The translations under genes and the position numbers were made by a program. Below, piece after piece: positions 1 to 8,585 of a DNA stretch of 16,831 nt. Each line of letters starts with the position of its first letter. Within the stretch, counting starts at the first letter, position 1. Below the pieces are notes generated by a model. It saw only the letters and a list, made by a program, of their open reading frames with translations, searched no databases and was not told the origin of the DNA. Origin of the DNA: Bacteroidales bacterium UBA3824 (lineage in GTDB: Bacteria > Bacteroidota > Bacteroidia > Bacteroidales > UBA3824); NCBI GenBank assembly GCA_002393195.1, contig DGIK01000018.1, positions 1 to 16,831 of the forward strand, given 5' to 3'.

Positions 1-1976
1 TCAACCGCAAGGCAGACGGCTCGCTCGAACCCCTGCCCGCCAAACACGTGGACACCGGTATGGGCTTTGAACGCCTCTGTATGGCTATCCAAGGCAAGCA
101 ATCCAACTACGACACCGACATCTTCCAACCTGTCATTCAGGAGATTGGACGATTGACCGGCATACCTTACGGCTCGTCGCACGATACCGACGTTGCATCT
201 CGCGTCATCGCCGACCATATCAGGGCAATTTCGTTTGCAATTGCCGACGGACAACTCCCCGCAAACGCAAAGGCGGGTTACGTAATCCGCCGCATCCTCC
301 GCCGCGCAGTCCGCTACGCATACACGTTCTTGAAACAGAGCGAACCCTTTATGTACAAACTCCTGCCCACACTTATTAATGTAATGGGCGAGGCTTACCC
401 CGAACTCGTGGCTCAGCGCGAAATCATTGAGAAAGTGATGATTGAGGAAGAGACATCATTCCTCCGCACCCTTGAAACCGGCATCAAACTCCTCGACAAG
501 GTGGTTGACAACGCCAAGAAGGCGGGCAAGACCGAAATCGACGGCAAGACAGTATTTGAACTTTACGACACATACGGCTTCCCGCTCGACCTTACCGAGC
601 TGATTCTCAAGGAGAAAGGATTGACGCATAATCAGGCAGAATTTGAGGCTTGCCTCCAACAGCAAAAAGACCGTTCCCGCAACGATGCCAAGATTGATTC
701 GGGCGATTGGGTAGAGGTCAATACCTTTGATACTGAGGACTTTACGGGGTACGACAATTTGACCGAGGATGTCAAGATTTGGCGTTACCGCAAGGTGGAA
801 GCCAAGGGCAAGACATTCTATCAGATTGTATTCAACAAGACCCCGTTCTACGGCGAAATGGGCGGTCAGGTAGGCGACCAAGGCTACATCGAGGCCAACG
901 GCATCAAGACCTACATCACTGATACTCAGAAGGAAAACGGACTTTCAATCCATATCGTCAAGGAACTCCCCAAAGACCTCGGCGCAATATTCAAGGCTGT
1001 TGTCAACAACGAAAAACGTCACGCCATCGAGTGCAACCACTCGGCTACACACCTTCTCGACGAGGCTCTGCGCACGATACTCGGCACACATGTAGAGCAA
1101 AAAGGCTCGCTCGTTACCGACGGCTATCTGAGGTTCGACTTCTCGCACTTCTCCAAGATGACCGAGGACGAAATCACTCGTACAGAGCAACTTGTTAACG
1201 AACACATCCGCGCCGCCATTCCATTGGAGGAGCATCGCGATATGGACATCAACGAAGCCAAAGCCCTTGGCGCAATCGCCCTCTTTGGCGAAAAATACGG
1301 CGACAAGGTGCGCGTTGTGAAGTTTGACAAGAGCGTGGAACTCTGCGGCGGCACACACATCAGCAATACCGGCAGGATTGGTCTCTTTAAGATTATTTCT
1401 GAAACAGCCATCGCATCGGGCATCCGCCGTATCGAAGCTCTCACAGGCAAGGCTGCGGAAGATTATCTCCGTAACCAATACGAAGTGGCTCAGCAACTGA
1501 AACTTATGTTTAAGGCGAAGACCGAGGCCGACGCCCTCAAAAACGTTCAGGCTCTCATCGACGACAATGCTGCCCTCCGCAAACAGATTGACGCCCTCGA
1601 ACACGAAAAACTCACCTCCGTTCGCGATGCCATCGCTGCCAAGGCTCAGGACATCAACGGTGTAAAAGTAGTAGCCGAAATCGTAAAAGTTGGCAACAAA
1701 GACCTCCTGAAAGACCTTTCGTTCCAACTCCGCCAACAACTCGGCAACTCCTACATCGTACTCGGTGCAGAGTTTGACGGCAAGCCGCTCATCTCGGTAA
1801 TCATCGCCGACAATCTCGTAAAGGAGCGCGGCCTCAACGCCGGAGCCATCGTCAAGGAAGCCGGCAAGGAAATCAACGGCGGCGGCGGCGGTCAACCGTT
1901 CTACGCCACAGCAGGCGGCAAAAACGCCGCAGGACTTCAGGCTGCCGTCGATAAGGCAAAGGCAATGTTGAAGTAA
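1..1976 (+). CDS. alaS: Alanyl-tRNA synthetase, 3' part (5' end outside window)
   Basis: Charges tRNA-Ala with alanine in the cytoplasm and hydrolyses mischarged Ser/Gly-tRNA-Ala. The frame is open from the left edge (first complete codon at position 3), so the reading before the GTG at 48 is coding: NRKADGSLEPLPAKHVDTGM matches the end of the catalytic domain. The editing domain shows the zinc-binding HxxxH (HSATH, nt 1038-1052) and CGGTH (nt 1344-1358). The C-Ala/DHHA1 domain ends with the glycine-rich NGGGGGQPFYATAGGKN near nt 1875-1925. Bacterial AlaRS proteins are usually about 870-880 residues; about 658 are present, so roughly the first 220 lie upstream. The gene ends at TAA and is followed by a perfect hairpin, suggesting it terminates its own transcript. 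The sequence looks intact and ordinary. Large antisense open frames across it are shadows. Confidence 0.97.
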   Translation, partial: NRKADGSLEPLPAKHVDTGMGFERLCMAIQGKQSNYDTDIFQPVIQEIGRLTGIPYGSSHDTDVASRVIADHIRAISFAIADGQLPANAKAGYVIRRILRRAVRYAYTFLKQSEPFMYKLLPTLINVMGEAYPELVAQREIIEKVMIEEETSFLRTLETGIKLLDKVVDNAKKAGKTEIDGKTVFELYDTYGFPLDLTELILKEKGLTHNQAEFEACLQQQKDRSRNDAKIDSGDWVEVNTFDTEDFTGYDNLTEDVKIWRYRKVEAKGKTFYQIVFNKTPFYGEMGGQVGDQGYIEANGIKTYITDTQKENGLSIHIVKELPKDLGAIFKAVVNNEKRHAIECNHSATHLLDEALRTILGTHVEQKGSLVTDGYLRFDFSHFSKMTEDEITRTEQLVNEHIRAAIPLEEHRDMDINEAKALGAIALFGEKYGDKVRVVKFDKSVELCGGTHISNTGRIGLFKIISETAIASGIRRIEALTGKAAEDYLRNQYEVAQQLKLMFKAKTEADALKNVQALIDDNAALRKQIDALEHEKLTSVRDAIAAKAQDINGVKVVAEIVKVGNKDLLKDLSFQLRQQLGNSYIVLGAEFDGKPLISVIIADNLVKERGLNAGAIVKEAGKEINGGGGGQPFYATAGGKNAAGLQAAVDKAKAMLK

Positions 1977-1999
1977 CAAATATGAATTTCATATAAAAT

Positions 2000-2046
2000 A
2001 TAGTGTTTTGGCAAGTTTGTGTTATGCATAATTGCCAAAACACTAT
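2000..2046. terminator. Perfect 15-bp inverted repeat after alaS, terminator-like
   Basis: The arms at 2000-2014 (ATAGTGTTTTGGCAA) and 2032-2046 are exact reverse complements, separated by a 17-nt loop that contains the palindrome ATGCAT. It lies 23 bp after the alaS stop and 73 bp before the comM start. The downstream + strand is only moderately T-rich and has no pure T-tract. It could be an intrinsic terminator for alaS or a stabilising 3' hairpin. Confidence 0.6.
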
Positions 2047-2119
2047 TCCATATTGTTGCTTATTTATTGCTTTGTTATAAAAATCCTTTGTTTAACAATA
2101 AAAAATCACTCACAAAAAA

Positions 2120-3658
2120 ATGCTCGTCAAGACATACGCAAGCGCAGTACACGGCATCGACGCCATTACAGTAACGGTAGAAACCGACGTATCGGACGGA
2201 CTCAATTTTTATATGGTTGGACTTCCCGACAGCGCGGTCAAAGAGAGTCAGCAGCGTATTGAGGCGGCATTGAGGTCATCGGGCTACCGGCTGCCCGGCA
2301 AAAGGATTGTTATCAATTTGGCGCCCGCCGACCTCAAAAAAGAAGGTTCGGCATACGACCTTGCAATTGCGATAGGCATACTCGGCGCATCAGGACAGAT
2401 AAGCAGCGAAGCTGTCGGCGAGTACATCATTTTGGGCGAATTGTCGCTTGACGGCTCCATCAACCCCGTGAAAGGCGCATTGCCAATTGCAATACAAGCC
2501 CTCAAAGAAAAATACAAAGGCATAATTCTTCCGGCTCAAAACGCACGCGAGGCAGCCGTTGTTAATAATATCGTGGTCTATGGCGTGTCAAATATTAAGG
2601 AGGTAATTGATATTTTCAACGGAACACCCACCGTCGCCCCAACAGAAATAGACACAAGGAAAGAGTTTTTTAGCGATTACGAATCCATCGACCTCGACTT
2701 TGCGGACGTCAAAGGTCAGCAAAACATAAAACGCGCCATGGAAATAGCGGCGGCTGGCGGACACAATGTAATCCTGATAGGTCCTCCCGGCAGCGGCAAA
2801 ACGATGCTTTCCAAACGCATACCGTCCATTTTGCCGCCGTTCACACTCCGCGAATCTCTCGAAACCACCAAGATACATTCTGTGGCTGGCACATTGCCGG
2901 CTGGCTCGGCATTGATGACCAAACGTCCATTTCGTTCGCCTCATCATACCATTTCTGACGTTGCCTTGGTCGGCGGCGGCACGTACCCTCAGCCGGGCGA
3001 AATTTCACTTGCACACAATGGAGTATTGTTCCTCGACGAACTTCCTGAATTTAAGCGTCAAGTGTTGGAAGTATTGAGGCAACCGCTCGAAGAACGCACC
3101 ATAACAATATCGAGGGCGCGTTCCACCGTCAATTATCCCGCCGGATTTATGCTCGTGGCGTCGATGAATCCGTGTCCCTGCGGCTATTACAATCATCCCG
3201 AAAAAGAATGTACCTGTGCTCCCGGCGCAGTAAAAAAATATCTGAGCCGCATTTCAGGTCCATTGCTCGACAGGATAGATCTTCACGTAGAAGTAACACC
3301 AGTGCCATTCAAAGACCTCTCGATGCAGACAAGCGGCGAAACCAGCGCACAAATCCGCGAGCGCGTGGTAAAGGCTCGTGAAATACAGCAAAAAAGGTTT
3401 GAACAATCGCCCGAAATCCACTGCAACGCACAGATGACGAGCAGCAAAATCCGCGCATACTGCACTCTCGACGAAGCATCGATGGCACTCATTAAAAAGG
3501 CGATGGAAAAACTCGGACTCTCAGCCCGTGCCTACGACCGCATCCTGAAAGTGTCGCGCACCATCGCCGACCTCGCCGGCGAAGAAGAGATAAAAGCGGC
3601 GCACGTGGCAGAAGCCATCACTTACCGCAGCCTCGACCGCGAAAATTGGGGACTTTAA
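2120..3658 (+). CDS. comM: YifB/ComM-type Mg-chelatase-like AAA+ ATPase
   Basis: Cytosolic AAA+ helicase-like ATPase of the YifB family. ComM of Vibrio promotes branch migration during natural transformation; outside competent species the role is less clear. The N-terminal ChlI-like domain (about residues 1-170) starts with the family's typical opening (MLVKTYASAVHGID) and has NLAPADLKKEGSAYDLAIA. The Mg-chelatase ATPase core follows, with Walker A GPPGSGKT at residues 221-228, Walker B VLFLDELPEF from residue 302, and the cysteine cluster NPCPCGYYNHPEKECTC at 350-366. The C-terminal helical domain ends in AITYRSLDREN. At 512 residues it is full length for the family. The ATG at 2120 is preceded only by an A-rich leader, as is usual in Bacteroidota. 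It stands alone on the + strand, convergent with the next gene. Confidence 0.95.
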   Translation: MLVKTYASAVHGIDAITVTVETDVSDGLNFYMVGLPDSAVKESQQRIEAALRSSGYRLPGKRIVINLAPADLKKEGSAYDLAIAIGILGASGQISSEAVGEYIILGELSLDGSINPVKGALPIAIQALKEKYKGIILPAQNAREAAVVNNIVVYGVSNIKEVIDIFNGTPTVAPTEIDTRKEFFSDYESIDLDFADVKGQQNIKRAMEIAAAGGHNVILIGPPGSGKTMLSKRIPSILPPFTLRESLETTKIHSVAGTLPAGSALMTKRPFRSPHHTISDVALVGGGTYPQPGEISLAHNGVLFLDELPEFKRQVLEVLRQPLEERTITISRARSTVNYPAGFMLVASMNPCPCGYYNHPEKECTCAPGAVKKYLSRISGPLLDRIDLHVEVTPVPFKDLSMQTSGETSAQIRERVVKAREIQQKRFEQSPEIHCNAQMTSSKIRAYCTLDEASMALIKKAMEKLGLSARAYDRILKVSRTIADLAGEEEIKAAHVAEAITYRSLDRENWGL

Positions 3659-3669
3659 TCAAAATTCCG

Positions 3670-3686
3670 CGCCATTACGAATGGCG
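3670..3686. terminator. Short hairpin between convergent genes
   Basis: CGCCATT (3670-3676) and AATGGCG (3680-3686) form a 7-bp stem with a 3-nt loop, 11 bp after the comM stop. The following + strand begins TTGTTGCC, a poor T-tract. It lies between two convergent genes, where a bidirectional terminator would be expected. The remainder of 3659-3774 shows nothing else convincing. Confidence 0.35.
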
Positions 3687-3774
3687 TTGTTGCCATAACA
3701 AAGCGCTTCCGTTAAGAATGATTACTTTCATAATTTGCTTTTTATTAAATTTGATGCGCAGTTTTGATGAAAGT

Positions 3775-6700
3775 TTAATATACTACCGCTTCCTCCAACA
3801 CCCTCACTTCCACTTTCATCTTGCCGGTCTTGACCACCGTCGTAATCCGCTCCTCTACCCCACCGACAACGCTGAGAAAACGTTTTTTCATATCTTCCGC
3901 CGTGGACTCCGCTGTGGTTTTGTATGGTGCGGAGACGGTGATTTCGAGGGCGGGAATGTCGTATTTTTTCAGGAAACTAATCACATCAACGCCGCTGTCT
4001 TCAACAATGGGTATCGGCAAATGTTTCTCAAAAACATCGGCAGAATCTGGCAGTACAAAATCGTGTTTTTTGACGATTGCCTTCTGTGAATCGCAACCGA
4101 GAGTGTCGGTGGCGGAGGCTCCATTTTTGGTTGTAATCACAAAACGGTACGGACGGTCTTGCGGCAGTCCAAAATAAAACTCGCCGTTGGGCTGCGTGCG
4201 ATATTGCGCGTAAGTTTTTTTGTTGAGGTCGTCGATGACGCGGATTTGGGCATTGACCGGCTCCTCGCTGAGATTGGTAATCTTGCCCTTGTAAATTGCA
4301 ATCGTATCGGGGCGGAATATCATCGGCAAATCCACCTTGTAAATCACCCGACGGTGCGTGAGCGGCTCTTCCGATGTGTAATACGCGGTCTTGCCATCGG
4401 CGGTGATAGAAAAATCGTGCTCGTCGTAGGGCGTGTTGATATACTTGCCGAGATTGATAGGCGCCGACCAATCGGTCCACGAATCAGCCTTCATACGCTT
4501 GCTCATATAAATATCGGTGCCGCCAATGCCGGAGCGACCGTTGGAGACAAAATACAACGTCTTATTATCGGCGGCGAGGACGGGCGAATATTCTGCATAT
4601 TCGGTGTTGATAGAATTGCCAAGATTGATAGGATAGCCAAAACCGCCGTCTTCGTCCTTTACCGAAACCCAAATATCGGGATAAAAAAGCGGCTGGTTTT
4701 CCTCCAACATAGTAGAATGTGAAACTCCAGGACGATGGCTCAAAAAATCAAAGGTTAGAGGATTATATGTGCCTAAGGGGAAAGGGCACATATACGACTC
4801 GGCAGTAGCGATTGACAAACCCCAATTTTTAAGCATCTGCACAGTAAACTCCTCACGATAACCCGGCACGCCTTCCCTGCCCGCCGCCAAAAACAACGCA
4901 TTGTTGTCAGCCGACGGATGCGCATTCATACTGCCAAAATATGGATGAGGATTCCTTTCTGGCACCAACTCCACATAATGGTTTGCCTTGCCGCATATCA
5001 GGGGCTGGCTCCATTGGTCGATACCTCTATTAGTGGACGATGAAATCACATTGCCACGATAATAAATATATATCTTGGGGTTTGCCTCTTTGCTTGGCGA
5101 ACCCCACTGCAATGTTTTTGGGCGGATGACGTACATTGTGTTGTTGTCGGCGGAAATGCCGCTCGTATAAGTGGATGCCGAATCAATGTTTATTGCTTCC
5201 TCGCCGACATAATAAATTCCTATCTGGTCGGTGGGCTTGGCATCAATCGACTTGTCTCGCAAAAATTGTAATGCAATCCTCGACGGCACCATTATGCGGT
5301 CTTTCAACATACAAGGATCTATTTCCTTAGTTTCAACAGTGTCTATCCGTATCGAATCGGGTTTAAACAGGTTTTCTATACGCACCAACGGCTGCCACCG
5401 TCCGTTTTTGAAATCCGAATAACATACGCCAATGCCCGACTCTACTTTGCGTGTAGTCTCATATTCATCCACAACGCGTCGTCCCGATTTTAGATGAACG
5501 TATTCCATCTTTTTTTGGAGTTTGATTGGCTTGTAATCCACGTGCGTCAGGTACAGGCGCGTGCCGTCGGGAGATATGACGGGGTATTTGTTGATGGCTT
5601 CAAAATTACTCAAATGTCCGTATGATATATAGTTGTCGATATACGGAATTTTGCGACCCTTTACGTTGAGATATTTGATATCGGGCTTATCCACCGACGG
5701 CTCGTTGATGATGTCGGGCAGACGGACGCGGCGACACGAATCCTTGTTTTCGGTAAGGAGGCGTTTGAGCATTTCTATCTCATAATCATAATTAGGGAAC
5801 AGCGGCGCATACCTATTGATGATAGCCACAACGCTGTCCATCCGTCCTTGCACAAAATAATCCTTGTACAATTCCTGCATACGCCTCAGCGCAAGCCGCG
5901 ACGGTGCGCCACGCCGAATATAAAAATCGCAAATGGAATCTCTACGGGCAAAAAATTCTTCTGTTACACGTCCGTAATACGATAGCATCTCCTGCATCGC
6001 GAAATTCCTCTCTGCATACACACCGGCATAAAACATCTGTTTCATAGTATCCACCATCTCGTGCGGCAACCTGTCATAAAAAAATTTCAACCGCTGCCAA
6101 TGTCCACTGTAATATACATCCCTGCGCCAATTGTTGATGAACTCGCCAGAGAGCCGTTCACGAGGGAAGAGGTAGGAATACAATTTGGAAGCCTGACTGT
6201 AATACTCTTGTTTGCGCGAATTGCGGGCTTGGATGCGCTCCGATTTCAACGAAAACAACCTTCCCTTTTCGTATGCCGTCATATATTTGAAAAGCGTCGC
6301 ACGAGAGCCGTTTTCGAGCCGGCTGAAATATTCCACGCTGTCGATAAACTCCATTATGAAATTGAGCCTGCGACTATAAGGATAGTCGGCGGTAAACTGT
6401 TTGGCTTTTGCGAGGCTCTTGTCCGCACGCGCCGCACGGTAGGCTGCATCTTCCTTCAATACCGTGGCGCGTTCTATGAATTTTGGGTTGCAACCCTTGT
6501 ACGCCCTGATGAAAATTGCAAAACCCCTTTCCGTTGAATCGTTCATAATGGTGCGGCGGAGTTGCACGGCGGCGATTTCATCCATCTTAAATTTTGCCGA
6601 ATCCTGAGTAATGCCATAATTATCAAGCATATACTTACGAAAATCCTTGGCGGAATTGCGGAATTTGCCGTCCACCTTTTTGAAATTGATGAACGCCTCC

Positions 6701-6933
6701 TTAGGGTCGCTCTGCATCGCGCAAAGTCCAAGTCCGTAATACGCGGCGTGGATGTCGCGGTGTTTTTTGATAGATTTTTTGAATATTTTACGAGCCGCCA
6801 ACGTGTCGCCGCCCCCATACACCATCGCAAACGCCTTCTGCACCTTCTTCACATTCTGCACCTTCTGAGCCAAGGAGAATTGCGGAATGGCGAGTATAAG
6901 TGTCAATACTAAGATTAATGTTCTCATTTTCAA
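3775..6933 (-). CDS. Exported TPR-PD40 beta-propeller protein with CarboxypepD_reg-like domain
   Basis: A 1052-residue envelope protein. Residues 1-22 form a Sec signal peptide (hydrophobic run TLILVLTLILA, likely cut at FSLA-Q). Helical TPR-like repeats fill roughly 25-400. Several PD40 (WD40-like) blades follow, recognisable from their NxxPxxSxDGxxLYF-like cores: near residue 448 (NKYPVISPDGTRLYL), 591 (GISADNNTMYV), 668 (AHPSADNNALFL), 781 (YSPVLAADNKTLYFVS, then GGTDIYMSKR) and 836 (HDFSITADGKTAYY). A CarboxypepD_reg-like beta-sandwich spans about 872-960. This order resembles PorE-like proteins, which end in an OmpA-type peptidoglycan-binding domain; here the last 90 residues lack the usual OmpA NxxLSxxRA signature. 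No lipobox or type IX sorting domain is evident. A paralogue starts at 15885. Substrate and partners are unknown; an envelope-structural or secretion-associated role is inference. Confidence 0.85.
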   Translation of the reverse strand: MKMRTLILVLTLILAIPQFSLAQKVQNVKKVQKAFAMVYGGGDTLAARKIFKKSIKKHRDIHAAYYGLGLCAMQSDPKEAFINFKKVDGKFRNSAKDFRKYMLDNYGITQDSAKFKMDEIAAVQLRRTIMNDSTERGFAIFIRAYKGCNPKFIERATVLKEDAAYRAARADKSLAKAKQFTADYPYSRRLNFIMEFIDSVEYFSRLENGSRATLFKYMTAYEKGRLFSLKSERIQARNSRKQEYYSQASKLYSYLFPRERLSGEFINNWRRDVYYSGHWQRLKFFYDRLPHEMVDTMKQMFYAGVYAERNFAMQEMLSYYGRVTEEFFARRDSICDFYIRRGAPSRLALRRMQELYKDYFVQGRMDSVVAIINRYAPLFPNYDYEIEMLKRLLTENKDSCRRVRLPDIINEPSVDKPDIKYLNVKGRKIPYIDNYISYGHLSNFEAINKYPVISPDGTRLYLTHVDYKPIKLQKKMEYVHLKSGRRVVDEYETTRKVESGIGVCYSDFKNGRWQPLVRIENLFKPDSIRIDTVETKEIDPCMLKDRIMVPSRIALQFLRDKSIDAKPTDQIGIYYVGEEAINIDSASTYTSGISADNNTMYVIRPKTLQWGSPSKEANPKIYIYYRGNVISSSTNRGIDQWSQPLICGKANHYVELVPERNPHPYFGSMNAHPSADNNALFLAAGREGVPGYREEFTVQMLKNWGLSIATAESYMCPFPLGTYNPLTFDFLSHRPGVSHSTMLEENQPLFYPDIWVSVKDEDGGFGYPINLGNSINTEYAEYSPVLAADNKTLYFVSNGRSGIGGTDIYMSKRMKADSWTDWSAPINLGKYINTPYDEHDFSITADGKTAYYTSEEPLTHRRVIYKVDLPMIFRPDTIAIYKGKITNLSEEPVNAQIRVIDDLNKKTYAQYRTQPNGEFYFGLPQDRPYRFVITTKNGASATDTLGCDSQKAIVKKHDFVLPDSADVFEKHLPIPIVEDSGVDVISFLKKYDIPALEITVSAPYKTTAESTAEDMKKRFLSVVGGVEERITTVVKTGKMKVEVRVLEEAVVY

Positions 6934-6978
6934 TCCGATATAATTATTTTTTCATCCAAAAAGATTTGTTATATTTTA

Positions 6979-6986
6979 CAAACGTA
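6979..6986 (-). promoter_or_regulatory. Bacteroidales -7 box (TACGTTTG) upstream of the TPR-PD40 gene
   Basis: On the minus strand TACGTTTG matches TAnnTTTG exactly and lies 45 bp before the ATG at 6933. At the expected 19-bp distance upstream there is TTTA instead of TTTG, so the -33 element is three of four. Reasonable promoter for this monocistronic gene. Confidence 0.5.
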
Positions 6987-7027
6987 AAATCACAAAAAAT
7001 AATTATAAAAAACGACTGCAATTTTTG

Positions 7028-7096
7028 TCTCACGGAGGCACGGAGCTCACGGAGTTTTATATGTTCATTCTCCGTGTCCTCCGTGTCTCCGTGAGA
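7028..7096. repeat. Imperfect 27-bp palindrome built of CACGGAG units
   Basis: Left arm 7028-7054 and right arm 7070-7096 are reverse complements at 24 of 27 positions, with a 15-nt loop. Each arm carries three copies of CACGGAG (or its complement). Similar CACGGAG/CACAGAG-type units are known as dispersed intergenic repeats in several bacterial groups, so this is probably a REP-like or non-coding repeat. The short frames reading through it are not genes. It sits between the promoter of the TPR-PD40 gene and the signal peptidase remnant. Confidence 0.8.
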
Positions 7097-7099
7097 GTT

Positions 7100-7249
7100 T
7101 CAATACATCAATATCACCTTCCCGACAATAAACTCATCCAGCACAAGCCCCCAAAACCGCGAGTCGAGCGAGTTGGGCGGCTCCATCGACGGCGTAGGCA
7201 CTTTGAAGGTCATCAGCACGAAGGTCTTCAACGTGTTGTGCGCCGTGTA
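7100..7249 (-). pseudogene. Signal peptidase I remnant with the middle deleted
   Basis: The minus-strand frame from 7249 to the TGA at 7100-7102 encodes 49 residues that join two separated conserved parts of type I signal peptidase. LKTFVLMTFKVPTPSMEP is the end of the membrane segment plus box B with the catalytic Ser (SME). It is followed directly by NSLDSRFWG and FIVGKVILMY, which are box E (normally GDNxxxSxDSRxWG) and the C-terminal strand. The whole catalytic middle, including box D with the general-base Lys, is absent, and the frame is preserved across the junction. An in-frame TAA at 7250-7252 and no start codon before the homology indicate a dead fragment. Family recognition rests on motifs only. 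An intact lepB would have to exist elsewhere in the genome. Confidence 0.7.
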
Positions 7250-7321
7250 TTACAGGCTGCCACACACAATATTATAAATGATATATAAAATGCAATTTTT
7301 TTCATTCTAATAAAAATAAAC

Positions 7322-8344
7322 TTACAATTCTACCTTGACAAGATTAAATTCATCCACGACAACAATTGCATAAAGCGTGTCGCTACTTTCATCACCAGCA
7401 ATTCGCAATATTGGTACATTCAAATCTATTTTTCTCTGCAATGTTCCCGAATAATCTCTTAGAAAAATGCAATGGGGCAGTTTGGAAAAATCACGTCCTC
7501 TCGGCAACTTAACTTCTTCATTGTCATAATCATATTCGAGTGTTGCAATATAATTGGCGGTAAAACAAAGTCCTTTTGCACCAGTTCTTGTACCATCGAG
7601 GATTTTCAGGTCTCCATCCGAAACAGTGTATTTTGATGTCGGCGCATACTCATATTTCAAATCAATTTTTTTACCATCAAATTTGTAGATTGCCATATAC
7701 TCAAATTTTATAGGGCAATATACAAGCAAATCCTTACTTCGGTTATAGCATACCTCTCCCTGAAAACAATTATATTTGCTATCCGCCGAAAAATCTCCCT
7801 TAATTGGGTCTTTGCCAAACTTTATGGTGTCATTTCCACAAATAAAACTGAATGGATGGTCTATTGACTCAGGATTGTGCCTTATGGAGCGGTCTCCCGA
7901 CAATTGGATAATTCTGTTGTAGGAACAATCAAGTCCACGATCAGCAAGGTGGCGTAACGAACAAACGCCGTCGGAATCCAACGAAAGGAGTATTTGTTTG
8001 TCCTCATTCAAGTCCCAAACAAAAATAGTGTCCCCATTGTATTCTTCAAACACCGGCATAGAAAAGTCATCGGGTCCCTGACCGTATTGTCCAGTCGCCG
8101 ACACTTCCTTGCCCGACTTCTTGTCGATGAAATGAGCGAAAGGCGAATTAAATGGATCACTCCAAAACAGGTGCTTATCAGTGCATAACAAGACCCCAGG
8201 CATTTGAGACAACAGACTGTCGGAAAGTGTCTCAAAACCTTTTTTTTCAACAACAATAGATTGAGTATTATTGTTCTGACAACTAATGCATACTAATAAA
8301 TACATTAGTAATGAGAAATAGACCATCCTATTCATTTTCTTCAT
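7322..8344 (-). CDS. BF3164-like six-bladed beta-propeller lipoprotein (copy B, intact)
   Basis: A 340-residue predicted lipoprotein. The chosen start is the ATG at 8344 (MKKMNRMVYFSLLMYLLVCISC), which gives a lipoprotein signal peptide with its cysteine at residue 20; the longer open frame upstream only overlaps the preceding gene. Mature sequence has the pattern of this Bacteroidales family: an early GQYGQGPDDF (compare GEGPNE in the paralogue), repeated beta-strands such as GDTIFVWDLNEDKQILL, and a final strand SSDTLYAIVVVDEFNLVKVEL. It follows the NVEALA gene with the arrangement TAA-T-ATG, so the two are probably translationally coupled. The function of these propeller lipoproteins is not established; their regular pairing with NVEALA peptides suggests they act together at the cell envelope (inference). 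This is the only fully intact gene of the four-gene cluster. Confidence 0.82.
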   Translation of the reverse strand: MKKMNRMVYFSLLMYLLVCISCQNNNTQSIVVEKKGFETLSDSLLSQMPGVLLCTDKHLFWSDPFNSPFAHFIDKKSGKEVSATGQYGQGPDDFSMPVFEEYNGDTIFVWDLNEDKQILLSLDSDGVCSLRHLADRGLDCSYNRIIQLSGDRSIRHNPESIDHPFSFICGNDTIKFGKDPIKGDFSADSKYNCFQGEVCYNRSKDLLVYCPIKFEYMAIYKFDGKKIDLKYEYAPTSKYTVSDGDLKILDGTRTGAKGLCFTANYIATLEYDYDNEEVKLPRGRDFSKLPHCIFLRDYSGTLQRKIDLNVPILRIAGDESSDTLYAIVVVDEFNLVKVEL

Positions 8345-8345
8345 A

Positions 8346-8585
8346 TTAAGGGCGATACGCAAACGAATACCTTTTCCCATCTTTTCCCTTGCAGACGATG
8401 TTCTCTGTGGTTGCTTCGCAACCAGTTCGCTCGTAGAACGATTGCGAAGTTTCATCTTGTACAAGGGCTTCCTCATTCTCCACCTGCAAGTCGCTCATCT
8501 GAGCTCCTGCAATGTCCTTGTTGGCGGTGTAAACGCCAAACGCTGCGGCAGCAACGACAGCCAATCCGAAAATTACCTTCTTTAT
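8346..8585 (-). CDS. NVEALA-family peptide, copy B (ATA at the expected start)
   Basis: A small exported peptide of about 79 residues. It has a hydrophobic leader (KKVIFGLAVVAAAAFGVY), a spacer, a variant motif ENEEAL in place of ENVEAL, and a C-terminal part with two cysteines (GCEATTENIVC) and an aromatic end (RYSFAYRP). Its leader is nearly identical to that of copy A at 9773-9997. Where copy A begins ATG AAG AAA GTA, this copy reads ATA AAG AAG GTA, and no ATG, GTG or TTG lies between the upstream in-frame stop (8598-8600) and this point. The next possible start is TTG at 8564, which would shorten the leader to 72 residues total. Either AUA is used, TTG is used, or the gene is silenced. 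It overlaps nothing and abuts the lipoprotein gene. Confidence 0.75.
   Translation of the reverse strand: MKKVIFGLAVVAAAAFGVYTANKDIAGAQMSDLQVENEEALVQDETSQSFYERTGCEATTENIVCKGKDGKRYSFAYRP

Noticed and set aside
945..1979. 344-codon open frame antisense to alaS
   Set aside because: Fully antisense to a conserved gene; composition is that of a shadow frame and there is no recognisable domain.
2032..2262. 76-codon + frame across the comM start
   Set aside because: Begins in the terminator-like hairpin and overlaps the conserved comM N-terminus in another frame.
3646..4722. Several + strand frames opposite the TPR-PD40 gene
   Set aside because: Antisense to clear PD40 and CarboxypepD-like coding sequence; no independent features.
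7028..7096. CRISPR-like short repeats
   Set aside because: Units are 7 bp and arranged as a palindrome, with no spacers of regular length and no cas genes.
7025..7288. 87-codon + frame with EFYMFILRVLRVSVRVS
   Set aside because: It is the translation of the CACGGAG palindrome followed by the antisense of the signal peptidase remnant.
8345..8476. 44-codon N-terminal extension of the intact lipoprotein
   Set aside because: Lies over the NVEALA gene in a different frame; the internal ATG at 8344 gives a proper lipoprotein signal peptide.
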